Source: a virus. Taken from it: a DNA stretch of 58,398 nucleotides. The stretch is taken from IMG/VR virus record IMGVR_UViG_3300022928_000003, positions 1-58,398 of that record. The stretch is one strand, 5' to 3'. Each line of letters opens with the position of its first letter. Position 1 is the stretch's first letter. Shown piece by piece: positions 26,269 through 31,928 of the stretch. The notes under the pieces are model-generated. The model worked only from the letters and a program-made list of their open reading frames with translations, did not search any database and had not been told where the DNA came from. The position numbers and the translations under genes are program-made.

Positions 26269-27474
26269 TTAATTTCTAAAAGGTTTTAAGTTTGATTTAT
26301 ATTGGTTGTCTAATCCAAGTAATAAATTTGTACCGCCATTGTTAGCGAATACAGCACCGCCAGAGCCACTATTTACTTGTAATGGTACTTCATAGCCGTT
26401 TAGATCATAACGTCCTTGAGAAGAGCTGTAAGCGTGATTATAGTGTTGTTGATTATGAGTGATTAAAATATCACGTCCAAACTGATTAATTAAGTTTGGT
26501 CTTATTTGCTCACTTATCATAGACCTAACACGCTGAGCGGTTTGAATACCGCTAGCATCCATGATCTCTTGGACTGTAGCACCGCCAACACGTCTCATTA
26601 ATGAGTATGCTATTGATTGTCTAGTACGACTAGAGCGCCCAATATAAGACGGTGTATCAATAACGGCTTGCACTTGGTTATGTCTATTAACAATTGAGTG
26701 TCTTTGCATGTTAGATAAAAACATCATCCAAGACCATATTTTATCAATTTCTAAAGTACCGCCATGCGATCTAAATTCTACAGTTTCATAATCATCCCAA
26801 TGATTAAGATTAATAGCTGAGAATTTACCGCCAACTGAGATAACACGTTTTAATTTGTGCCAAGTACACTCAGTATTTTTTATAGTACTTGGCGCTAATG
26901 GTTTTTTGCAAAAATAACCGTTTTTTTGTCTTGCTCTTCTCATAGGCTCAACTGCATAACCACCATCATCAATTCTTGACGGCGCAAGCAAAGAATTAAA
27001 CTGTATAATATTTTTGCTTACTCTGTATCCCATATCTTTAACAATCTCTAAAGGTATAGCATCACCAAAATAATCAGTACCATTGCGACTAGGTAAAGCT
27101 CGTCCATGAATAGCAGTATATTCAACTGATTTATCATGAAAATCATTTGGATCAATTGTTATTGGTCGTCTAGATAAATGAACATGAATGGATGCAGTCC
27201 AATTGACGGTTGCGCCATGATCGTTCAATTGTTCGAGTACTGATTTTAAATAATTATATGATTTTTGAGAATTACTTAAAATTGGTAATCTTGCCTCGCC
27301 GTCAACTCTTGAACCATCATATACATACTCTAGACCTTTTATTTTATTTGAGCCTAGTGAATTGTTATAACGGTTCATTTCAGTATAAGACCTTGTATTA
27401 AATTCAGGTTCTACACCAAAAACAAAATTTTGGTTATCGAATATGTTTTTATTTGTGTTAATTGTATCAAACAT
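26269..27474 (-). CDS. Amidoligase (Amidoligase_2, carboxylate-amine ligase) (401 aa)
   Basis: The pattern matches the phage/bacterial amidoligase family with a glutamine-synthetase-like fold: FGVEPEF (19-25), EYVYDGSRVDGEARLPILS (49-67), SIHVHLS (95-101) and TVEFRSHGGTLE (about 230-241). These carry the Glu, Asp, His and Arg expected for metal-ATP and carboxylate binding. Family members are predicted to join a carboxylate to an amine, for example to put amino acids or peptides on cell-wall or protein targets. A gamma-glutamylcyclotransferase-like gene is next upstream, a pairing reported for this family. It has its own promoter-like region and terminator. The substrate cannot be told from sequence. 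Confidence 0.8.
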   Translation of the reverse strand: MFDTINTNKNIFDNQNFVFGVEPEFNTRSYTEMNRYNNSLGSNKIKGLEYVYDGSRVDGEARLPILSNSQKSYNYLKSVLEQLNDHGATVNWTASIHVHLSRRPITIDPNDFHDKSVEYTAIHGRALPSRNGTDYFGDAIPLEIVKDMGYRVSKNIIQFNSLLAPSRIDDGGYAVEPMRRARQKNGYFCKKPLAPSTIKNTECTWHKLKRVISVGGKFSAINLNHWDDYETVEFRSHGGTLEIDKIWSWMMFLSNMQRHSIVNRHNQVQAVIDTPSYIGRSSRTRQSIAYSLMRRVGGATVQEIMDASGIQTAQRVRSMISEQIRPNLINQFGRDILITHNQQHYNHAYSSSQGRYDLNGYEVPLQVNSGSGGAVFANNGGTNLLLGLDNQYKSNLKPFRN

Positions 27475-27541
27475 TTTGTTTATCCTTTTTTAGTTATTGT
27501 TTGGTTTTTAGGCGCATTTTGCCGCCTAAGTTTTAATTAGG

Positions 27542-27570
27542 TATATAAGGTAATGATTACAAGTATACCA
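27542..27570 (-). promoter_or_regulatory. Promoter-like site upstream of the amidoligase
   Basis: On the minus strand it has a -10 TATATA (27542-27547), the spacer word AATCATTAC seen in the other accessory promoters, and a poor -35 (TGGTAT). The shared spacer suggests the same control, perhaps with an activator making up for the weak -35. Confidence 0.5.
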
Positions 27571-27627
27571 CCAAAATTAATTTGCTAAGTCATTGTTTTT
27601 ATTGAGAAACTTTTTTTGCTTTACCTC

Positions 27628-27803
27628 TTGACAATATTATTTAACAAGTTAATTAAATTTTCATTAGGAGGATATAGGGGGGAGGATCTAGAAAATGATT
27701 TGGGCAGGGGGCGAAATCCCCGATCCCCGATCAGTGTCCTGCCCGATCCGAACAATTGTCCGATTGCCTTCCAGAAAAAACCCAGATCCTGCTGGGCTTT
27801 TTC
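27628..27803 (+). ncRNA. Possible plus-strand structured transcript (low confidence)
   Basis: TTGACA (27628-27633), 17 bases, then AATTAA form a weak promoter on the plus strand. Downstream is a strong hairpin in which GGGCAGG (27702-27708) pairs with CCTGCCC (27738-27744), then the bidirectional terminator at 27775-27802. A 55-codon ORF from ATG 27695 with GGAGGA upstream overlaps the terminator and looks fortuitous. It parallels the better candidate at 29744-29854. Confidence 0.3.
27775..27802 (-). terminator. Intrinsic terminator of the cyclotransferase-like gene
   Basis: CCCAG (27781-27785) pairs with CTGGG (27792-27796). On the minus strand the stem is followed by UUUUUU, and on the plus strand by CUUUUU, so it can work both ways. 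It lies 23 bases past the stop codon. Confidence 0.82.
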
Positions 27804-27816
27804 AGGGGCTGGTTAT

Positions 27817-27825
27817 CGAACAATT
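27817..27825. repeat. Iterated motif abutting a stop codon
   Basis: CGAACAATT overlaps the TAA of the gene at 27825-28292. The stops at 28574 and 29281 are joined to the motif in the same way. Confidence 0.7.
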
Positions 27826-28292
27826 TACCTCCATGACCTGCCTCCACGCCTTGTTTGAATAACCCTACCTGCTTCCTTCTCGTAATCGAAGGCTTCAACA
27901 ACTGCGTCAAGAAGTTGTTCGGTATCTAGCTGGAAGTCTTCATACCCCTGCTTGATTGCGTCAAAGTATCTTTTGTTCGGAACAGCCTGACCTGCGTAGT
28001 TCATTATATAAATCATACCTTGAGTCATGCCCATGTACGACAGATCAACATATTCCTTTCTGTAAAGATTTGGGTAACCCTCAAAGATGTCTAAGTTTCT
28101 CTCATCTTGTTCAGATATTTTCCACAACCCCACAGGAACGCTATGCTTCTCTGACGGAACGATACTCGCCACGTTGTTGAATATCAGTTTGTACCCCAGT
28201 AGATTTGTCTTACCTACTGGAACTGCATCAGGCGATCTAGTCGCCATATTCTTTTTGTTAAGGTTTGCACCATAAGCTATGTATATTGCCAT
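27825..28292 (-). CDS. Gamma-glutamylcyclotransferase (GGCT/AIG2)-like protein (155 aa)
   Basis: The start is set at ATG 28292 (MAIYIAYGANLNKKNMATRS) because AAAGGAGAG lies just upstream and the longer frame would begin inside the promoter. YGANLN (7-12), the beta segment KTNLLGYKLIFNN and DIFEGYPNLYRKEYVDL with the presumed catalytic Glu fit the GGCT/AIG2-like fold. Family enzymes release 5-oxoproline from gamma-glutamyl compounds. Together with the amidoligase it could make and unmake a gamma-glutamyl-type bond; that is inference. It has its own sigma70 promoter and terminator. Confidence 0.83.
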   Translation of the reverse strand: MAIYIAYGANLNKKNMATRSPDAVPVGKTNLLGYKLIFNNVASIVPSEKHSVPVGLWKISEQDERNLDIFEGYPNLYRKEYVDLSYMGMTQGMIYIMNYAGQAVPNKRYFDAIKQGYEDFQLDTEQLLDAVVEAFDYEKEAGRVIQTRRGGRSWR

Positions 28293-28322
28293 TTGTCTCT
28301 CCTTTGGCTGATTAATATATAT

Positions 28323-28351
28323 AATATATAGTAATGATTGCATGTTGTCAA
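28323..28351 (-). promoter_or_regulatory. Sigma70-type promoter of the cyclotransferase-like gene
   Basis: Minus strand: TTGACA (28346-28351), 17-base spacer containing GCAATCATTAC, TATATT (28323-28328). Near consensus. The start codon is about 30 bases downstream of the -10. Confidence 0.85.
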
Positions 28352-28424
28352 GTAGTAAAAGTATAAAAACCTACAGCAACATTATTATAACCAGTTGTTA
28401 TCTAATTTCATGCTTTGCTGCCAA

Positions 28425-28573
28425 TGCGTACTGTTCCTGGCTGCGCACAGGAAGGAAACCGAACAATTGTTCACCTGCAGCCAGGAGGAAGGGGGGGGGT
28501 GGACAATTGTTCGAGCTGGACGCAAAAAAAACAGGAGCCGAAGCTCCCGTTTCCCGATCCGATCCCGAACAAT
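28425..28573. repeat. GC-rich island B with two iterated palindromes
   Basis: A block of about 150 bp that is much richer in G and C than its surroundings. It carries CGAACAATTGTTC (28460-28472), ACAATTGTTCG (28503-28513) and CGAACAATT (28566-28574), the last touching the stop codon of the next gene. It also holds a run of nine G, CCTGCAG/CCAGG words and a UUCG-loop terminator. No ORF on either strand looks real. Confidence 0.75.
28524..28548 (-). terminator. Intrinsic terminator with UUCG loop
   Basis: On the minus strand GGAGC-UUCG-GCUCC, with GG/CU flanks, is followed by eight U (28531-28524). It ends the message of the gene at 28574-28927. Confidence 0.88.
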
Positions 28574-28927
28574 TTATGCTGCAGTAATCTTCCTTCTGTC
28601 GATCATATCCCATTTAGCAACGATTTCTTCGCCTAAGATATAAACATACATATTAACAACCTTTTCAGGGTCTGAAATGTCTGTTGTTAGTTTACCAAAG
28701 TTAAATTCTTCATAGTCTTTGATAATGCCAATAACATTAAATGCCTCTTCTCCCAGCCATTTCTTAGCTTTGTATGTGCCAATTATGTAATAGTCTGTAT
28801 TAAAAGCGTTGTGGTGTACGTCTGTCCAGTCGTCATTGTCTGGTGTGTTTTCTTTTAACCAGTCTTGAAAGTATTCTTCTACTTCCTGATATTTGAATGT
28901 GTTCTTGTCTATGTCTGTAAATTGCAT
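28574..28927 (-). CDS. Acidic early protein of unknown function (117 aa)
   Basis: MQFTDIDKNTFKYQEVEEYF, DWLKENTPDNDDWTDVHHNA, FNTDYYIIGTYKAKKWLGEE. It is acidic (many Asp and Glu) with mixed helix and strand. Small acidic, single-promoter phage genes of this type are often anti-host or anti-restriction factors, but no family is recognised. It has its own promoter (28961-28989) and terminator. The stop codon is fused to a CGAACAATT motif. Confidence 0.78.
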   Translation of the reverse strand: MQFTDIDKNTFKYQEVEEYFQDWLKENTPDNDDWTDVHHNAFNTDYYIIGTYKAKKWLGEEAFNVIGIIKDYEEFNFGKLTTDISDPEKVVNMYVYILGEEIVAKWDMIDRRKITAA

Positions 28928-28960
28928 TTGTTTCTCCTTTGGTTTTGTTTAATTAATATT

Positions 28961-28989
28961 AATATAGTGTAATGATTGCAACATGTCAA
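28961..28989 (-). promoter_or_regulatory. Sigma70-type promoter of the acidic early gene
   Basis: Minus strand: TTGACA (28984-28989), 17-base spacer with GCAATCATTAC, TATATT (28961-28966). The -35 box overlaps the stop codon of the small gene at 28986-29144. Confidence 0.87.
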
Positions 28990-29144
28990 CCCTTAAATAA
29001 AACTTTTTCAATGATTACGTCATCATATCCTTTAGCTATCCATTCATCTGCGTGTTGCTTTGCTCGTGAATAGTCTTTGTAGTAATCATCTGTACCACCA
29101 ACCCAAACTATCCATCTCCAGCTCTGTTTGTATTCCTCTGTCAT
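28986..29144 (-). CDS. Small acidic protein (52 aa)
   Basis: The ATG at 29144 has a perfect GGAGG ribosome site six to seven bases upstream. It reads MTEEYKQSWRWIVWVGGTDD and ends with ADEWIAKGYDDVIIEKVLF. The sequence is well formed (amphipathic helix plus strand) and the stop overlaps the next promoter, a compact arrangement that supports a real gene. Function unknown. It has no visible promoter of its own, so it depends on read-through from the gene above or on an unseen start in island C. Confidence 0.72.
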   Translation of the reverse strand: MTEEYKQSWRWIVWVGGTDDYYKDYSRAKQHADEWIAKGYDDVIIEKVLFKG

Positions 29145-29281
29145 TTTGACCTCCTGCTGTTAACCCCGAACAATTGTTCACCTGTGCGTGACCTGCTGGG
29201 GGGGGGCTGCTTCTCGAACAATTGTTCGCCCTGCTGCCAGAAAAAACAGGATCAGGTTTCCCCGATCCCGTTCCGAACAAT
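29145..29281. repeat. GC-rich island C with two full palindromes
   Basis: It contains CGAACAATTGTTC (29167-29179), a run of G (29199-29206), CGAACAATTGTTCG (29215-29228), a terminator and CGAACAATT (29274-29282) overlapping the stop codon of the gene at 29281-29646. It has the same order of parts as island B. Confidence 0.75.
29241..29269 (-). terminator. Intrinsic terminator in island C
   Basis: Minus strand: GGGATC (29269-29264) pairs with GATCC (29253-29249) across an unpaired centre, followed by UGUUUUUU. Weaker than the others but in the same place relative to its gene. Confidence 0.68.
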
Positions 29282-29646
29282 TAGGCTGTTACTAAATTGT
29301 TCGTTGATTTGCCAGTTTCGTGAAGTCTGTGCTGCCATTCAATAACTTCGTCATTGACCAATGTTACAGCTCTTTCGCTGTGTCCACCAACATTCCACAT
29401 CATTATCTGACTAACTCTCTTACCCTCTGCTCCTAAGTAATTAAGTCCGTTCTTATAATTATATATGGTTGCTATTGTGCCATCTTCAAACTTGATAGCC
29501 CATTGAGCATCTACTTTGTTATCAGACTCCTCAGACCATTCAAATCTTGTTGGCTCTCCGAAAACTTCTACCAGCTCCTGATAAGTTGCCCCAACATTAC
29601 CCTGAAGATGTGTTCCATAAGTTGTATTTGTTTTTTTAAATTTCAT
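29281..29646 (-). CDS. Conserved phage/mobile-element protein (121 aa)
   Basis: The start is set at ATG 29646 (MKFKKTNTTYGTHLQGNVGA), with AAGGAA upstream; the longer frame begins in the promoter. GTHLQGNVGATYQELVEVFG, then a KVDAQWAIKFEDGTIATIYN region, is a conserved family I associate with phages and integrative elements (usual form GTSLQGY...FEDGTVATIYDWK). Small alpha/beta fold; no known activity. It has its own promoter and terminator. Confidence 0.78.
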   Translation of the reverse strand: MKFKKTNTTYGTHLQGNVGATYQELVEVFGEPTRFEWSEESDNKVDAQWAIKFEDGTIATIYNYKNGLNYLGAEGKRVSQIMMWNVGGHSERAVTLVNDEVIEWQHRLHETGKSTNNLVTA

Positions 29647-29681
29647 TGGCTTAGTTCCTTGTGTTTGTTTAACTTGATATA

Positions 29682-29710
29682 TATATAGCAATGATTGCCA
29701 CATGTGTCAA
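29682..29710 (-). promoter_or_regulatory. Sigma70-type promoter of the 121-aa gene
   Basis: Minus strand: TTGACA (29705-29710), 17-base spacer with GCAATCATTGC, TATATA (29682-29687). Confidence 0.86.
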
Positions 29711-29743
29711 CAGATAAAATAATTTTTTTTTATTTTTATTTAC

Positions 29744-29772
29744 TTGACAGGATTAGCAACAGTTACTATATA
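29744..29772 (+). promoter_or_regulatory. Strong plus-strand sigma70-type promoter
   Basis: TTGACA (29744-29749), exactly 17 bases, TATATA (29767-29772). It points away from the minus-strand gene at 29281-29646, and no plus-strand protein ORF follows before a terminator. Confidence 0.78.
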
Positions 29773-29778
29773 TAATAC

Positions 29779-29854
29779 ATCAAGCATTTAAATATCCTTT
29801 GTTTAATTGTAAAAGTAAAAAGAGCAGGTTTTGGTTTTCCTGCTCTTTTTTTTT
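29779..29854 (+). ncRNA. Candidate phage small RNA (about 75 nt)
   Basis: A near-consensus promoter (29744-29772) is followed about 50 bases later by a terminator hairpin, AGAGCAGG (29821-29828) pairing with CCTGCTCT (29839-29846), then nine U. The predicted transcript has an A/U-rich 40-base single-stranded 5' part and no start codon in a useful frame. That is the architecture of a trans-acting small RNA with a possible Hfq-type U tail. No target is known, and no known RNA family is recognised. Confidence 0.6.
29821..29854 (+). terminator. Bidirectional intrinsic terminator
   Basis: An 8-bp perfect stem, extended by A-U pairs to about 12, with a 10-base loop and a run of U on the plus side. 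The minus-strand side also has five U and could end the small-terminase message. Confidence 0.88.
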
Positions 29855-30260
29855 GCGCAGCCTCCAGGGAACCTGCCCGAACAATTGTTCATGCGCAGCA
29901 GGAACGCCTGGAGCTGCAGGTGAAGGTTTCCGAACAATTGTTCCAGCAAGCAGGTCAGGCAGCCAGGCGAAACTCCGATCCTTCCAGGCTGCAGGGCTTC
30001 TTTTTCCGAACAATTGTTCACGCAGGAGGCTGTCCAGCCAGGTAGATCCCGATAACGCTGCTGGATCCAGGGATAACCTGCTGCCGTTCCGAACAATTGT
30101 ACGATCCCCGCTGCTGGAGAAGCCCGATCCCGTTCCGATTCAGGGGGGGGTGACCTTCCTGAAGCCGAACAATTCTCCCGATTACGCCCAAATCCAGCCC
30201 CGATCACCCCGATCCCGCTGCGAGTCCGAACAATTCTTCGGTCTCCGTGCCTACACCCTG
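29855..30260. repeat. GC-rich island D with six iterated motifs
   Basis: About 400 bp without a convincing gene. Motif copies are at 29878-29890, 29931-29943, 30007-30019, 30090-30100, 30166-30174 and 30227-30235, every 53-83 bases. Between them are GC-rich words (CCTGC, CCAGG, GATCCCG, CTGCAG) and a run of eight G. ORFs on both strands here lack ribosome sites and have odd composition. Confidence 0.75.
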
Positions 30261-30274
30261 TCTAAGTAAATATG

Positions 30275-30802
30275 CTAGTTTTTGGGTTTTACGCTACTTT
30301 GTTCTATCAAGTCTGGGTCTTTATGGGATTTGTTCGCTATTTTCATGCGTTTCTGCGCAATGTCTTGAAATTCCTGTAGTTTTGACAATATTTCCTCCCT
30401 TGTCATGCTATCTGTTCGTTCATGTAGCACATGAGCCTTGTTTACAAGCAGTCCAGTAGCTTTTAAACGCAGTTCCTCAGCTCTGATAGCCTCACCAAAC
30501 TTCCCGCTCTCCCACGCCTCGTTACGAATCTTCAACAAATCCCGCACCGACTTATCAATTGTGACCCCGAAGCGACTACGGGCTTCCTCACGCATTTCCT
30601 GATATCTTTCCTGCACGACTGGGTTACGCAACAACCTCACAGCATCGACTCCAGGGTTTGCGTATCCCGCTGCTCTAGCAGCCGATGTCTGCGTCATATC
30701 CTTGTGCATAAAGTTATTCAGAAAATCTTGCTGTTTGTCAGTCAATCTTTTCCATCCAGCTAATCGCTGTTCCTTCGTTAAATTCTCAGCTACTTTTGGC
30801 AT
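30275..30802 (-). CDS. terS: Terminase small subunit (175 aa)
   Basis: LTDKQQDFLNNFMHKDMTQT followed by SAARAAGYANPGVDAVRLLR is the N-terminal helix-turn-helix of the Terminase_2-type small subunit. Then come NPVVQERYQEMREEARSRFG and coiled-coil helices (EAIRAEELRLKATGLLVNKA). TerS binds the packaging site and regulates TerL. It has an AGGAGA ribosome site. It is 7.5 kb from terL, separated by the accessory block, and it is preceded by the GTAAGT repeat array, a natural candidate for its DNA site. Confidence 0.88.
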   Translation of the reverse strand: MPKVAENLTKEQRLAGWKRLTDKQQDFLNNFMHKDMTQTSAARAAGYANPGVDAVRLLRNPVVQERYQEMREEARSRFGVTIDKSVRDLLKIRNEAWESGKFGEAIRAEELRLKATGLLVNKAHVLHERTDSMTREEILSKLQEFQDIAQKRMKIANKSHKDPDLIEQSSVKPKN

Positions 30803-30883
30803 TACTTTTTCTCCTGTCTAATTTCATCCAAATCTTTGTTAATTTAATAGGGTTGGTGGGCGGGTTACTTACCGCCCCCTAAA

Positions 30884-30899
30884 CCCCCCTTTAGGGGGG
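30884..30899. other. G/C hairpin beside the hexamer array
   Basis: CCCCCC-TTTA-GGGGGG is a perfect 6-bp GC stem. It lacks a U run in either direction, so a DNA-structure or protein-site role is more likely than termination. Confidence 0.6.
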
Positions 30900-30927
30900 A
30901 AGTTCGGTAAGTTGGTAAGTAGCCATA

Positions 30928-30948
30928 AAAATCAATGACTTAGAGCAA
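30928..30948. repeat. Second copy of the AATCAATRACTTAG repeat
   Basis: It matches 26145-26165 with two A/G differences and lies inside the hexamer array. Confidence 0.6.
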
Positions 30949-31071
30949 AAAACTAACTTACCATGATAAGAAGTAACCTCCGTAAGTTGCTTCAAAAAAC
31001 CGAACAATTTCAATGACTTACTACTTACCGTCATTTTTACTTACCGAGTAAGTTGGTAAGTGGTAAGTAAA

Positions 31072-31371
31072 TCACTCATAAAGCACCACAATTTTGGGGT
31101 CATCTGTCTGTTTATAGAACGTACCATTTAAGGTACAAGAGTAGCCCAAATACTCCATCATTTCGGCATAGTTCCGATAACATTCAGGGCATGAAGTTAA
31201 TTCATAAGAGCAATTCATATGATGCAAAACCGATGCGTTTAATTTTTGGGATATACCTTTTTCTGTAGCGCAGCCTAGACAAATTGTTCGGTTATTCATC
31301 ACCAGCTCCATTCCGATAATAATTTTTTCTTTACACTGCGAACAATTCTTCTGTTTTTTATTAGCCATCAT
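31072..31371 (-). CDS. Cys-rich zinc-binding-type protein (99 aa)
   Basis: The ATG at 31371 overlaps the stop of the gene above (ATGA) with GGAGG just upstream; 31368 is an equally good start. It has CSQCKEKIIIGMELVMNNRT followed by ICLGC, and later MNCSYELTSCPECYRN, giving two CxxC pairs and more Cys. That suggests two small zinc sites. Nucleic-acid or protein binding is inferred. The upstream-region repeat array begins just after its stop. Confidence 0.7.
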   Translation of the reverse strand: MMANKKQKNCSQCKEKIIIGMELVMNNRTICLGCATEKGISQKLNASVLHHMNCSYELTSCPECYRNYAEMMEYLGYSCTLNGTFYKQTDDPKIVVLYE

Positions 31372-31598
31372 ACGCCTCCTATGCAACTAGCCATAATTTT
31401 GTGATCTATTGGCTCTTCGCCAAAATTATCAAATATAGCGCCTTCAATGAGCAATTCGCTTTTAACTATATCGGCACGACATTGATTCATAGTCGCATAT
31501 TGCACTTGGCTTTGGTGAATGATACACTTCTGTTCACCGTCATCATGGTGACTAACATCTGCCCATACGACACATATTAATACGAACATTTTAACCAT
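31368..31598 (-). CDS. Small exported Cys-containing protein (76 aa)
   Basis: The start at 31598 (MVKMFVLICVVWADVSHHDD) gives a short N-terminal hydrophobic segment like a signal peptide, followed by a domain with three or four Cys and EGAIFDNFGEEPIDHKI. It overlaps the mini zinc ribbon by 8 bases. It may act in the periplasm. No family recognised. Confidence 0.6.
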   Translation of the reverse strand: MVKMFVLICVVWADVSHHDDGEQKCIIHQSQVQYATMNQCRADIVKSELLIEGAIFDNFGEEPIDHKIMASCIGGV

Positions 31599-31701
31599 CG
31601 CTCTTATCTTCTTCTTTACAACGATCACATTGATCTTTTGGATAAGGTGGTTCTTCTGCCCAAAATATTTCGTTACAATCTATACATTCATACTCGCCCA
31701 T
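31591..31701 (-). CDS. Mini zinc-ribbon protein (36 aa)
   Basis: The ATG at 31701 directly follows the stop of the gene above (TAA-ATG) and has an AGGAGG ribosome site. MGEYECIDCNEIFWAEEPPY leads to CDRC, giving a CxxC-x16-CxxC zinc ribbon in 36 residues. Overlaps the next gene. Probably real; function unknown. Confidence 0.7.
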   Translation of the reverse strand: MGEYECIDCNEIFWAEEPPYPKDQCDRCKEEDKSDG

Positions 31702-31827
31702 TTATTCCTCCTTAATTTCCCGAACAATTCTTCGTTTTGTTCGCTGGCGCTCTTTAGCCTTAGCAGATTTTTTGAGAGATTTTTCCCATGATCTGCTAGT
31801 GCTATGAATTTTTGCTCGCTTTACCAT
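31702..31827 (-). CDS. Basic miniprotein (41 aa)
   Basis: Reads MVKRAKIHSTSRSWEKSLKK, then SAKAKERQRTKRRIVREIKE. Nearly half of the residues are Lys or Arg. It abuts the mini zinc ribbon. A CGAACAATT motif (31721-31729) lies in the coding sequence as R-I-V-R. Nucleic-acid binding is plausible. Confidence 0.6.
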   Translation of the reverse strand: MVKRAKIHSTSRSWEKSLKKSAKAKERQRTKRRIVREIKEE

Positions 31828-31928
31828 TTTTTTATTTTGTACAAAGCCCGAACAATTTTATCTATAAAGGTAATTTTGTACGGAGTGGCTTGTTGAATAT
31901 GTATTTTTATAAATTTTTCATTAAGCAA
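31821..31928 (-). CDS. Possible basic miniprotein with TTG start (35 aa)
   Basis: A TTG at 31928-31926 has GAGGAG seven bases upstream. The frame runs 35 codons (LNEKFIKIHIQQATPYKITF and a Lys-rich end) to a stop that overlaps the next ATG. The tight overlaps and ribosome site favour it, but the non-ATG start keeps this uncertain. Confidence 0.4.
   Translation of the reverse strand: MLNEKFIKIHIQQATPYKITFIDKIVRALYKIKKW

Larger units (their letters stand above)
27475..27824. other. Intergenic region with promoter-like site and GC-rich island A
   Basis: No minus-strand ORF. From low to high it holds the amidoligase ribosome site, a hairpin AGGCG-CATTTTG-CCGCCT (27517-27533), the promoter-like site at 27542-27570, an inverted CAATGACTTAG repeat and a plus-strand promoter-like TTGACA. 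Then comes a GC-rich stretch (27661-27824) with two CGAACAATT copies and the terminator of the upstream gene. Confidence 0.6.
30867..31068. repeat. Array of 11 GTAAGT/ACTTAC hexamers
   Basis: Copies are near 30867, 30906, 30914, 30956, 30981, 31016, 31023, 31039, 31048, 31055 and 31062, in both orientations. The longest local form is CGGTAAGTTGGTAAGT (30905-30920). The array lies directly upstream of terS and holds no gene. Iterated sites of this kind are expected at a packaging (pac) site or a replication origin. Confidence 0.75.

Noticed and set aside
28342-28643. Overlapping plus- and minus-strand ORFs in island B
   Set aside because: Composition follows the G-rich island and terminator; no start signals. 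Treated as non-coding.
29086-29280. 64-codon minus-strand ORF crossing island C
   Set aside because: It runs through a terminator and two palindromes and is out of frame with the well-supported 52-aa gene at 28986-29144, which has a perfect ribosome site.
29780-30269. Several ORFs of 70-156 codons on both strands in the GC-rich island D
   Set aside because: They have no ribosome sites, cross palindromes and terminators, have odd Cys/Asn/Pro-rich translations (repeated NNCS, EQLFG) that are simply the palindrome read as protein, and overlap each other on opposite strands.
26269-30802. Integrase/att site near the accessory block
   Set aside because: No integrase or recombinase gene in the genome and no tRNA-like sequence near the repeats; nothing supports lysogeny.
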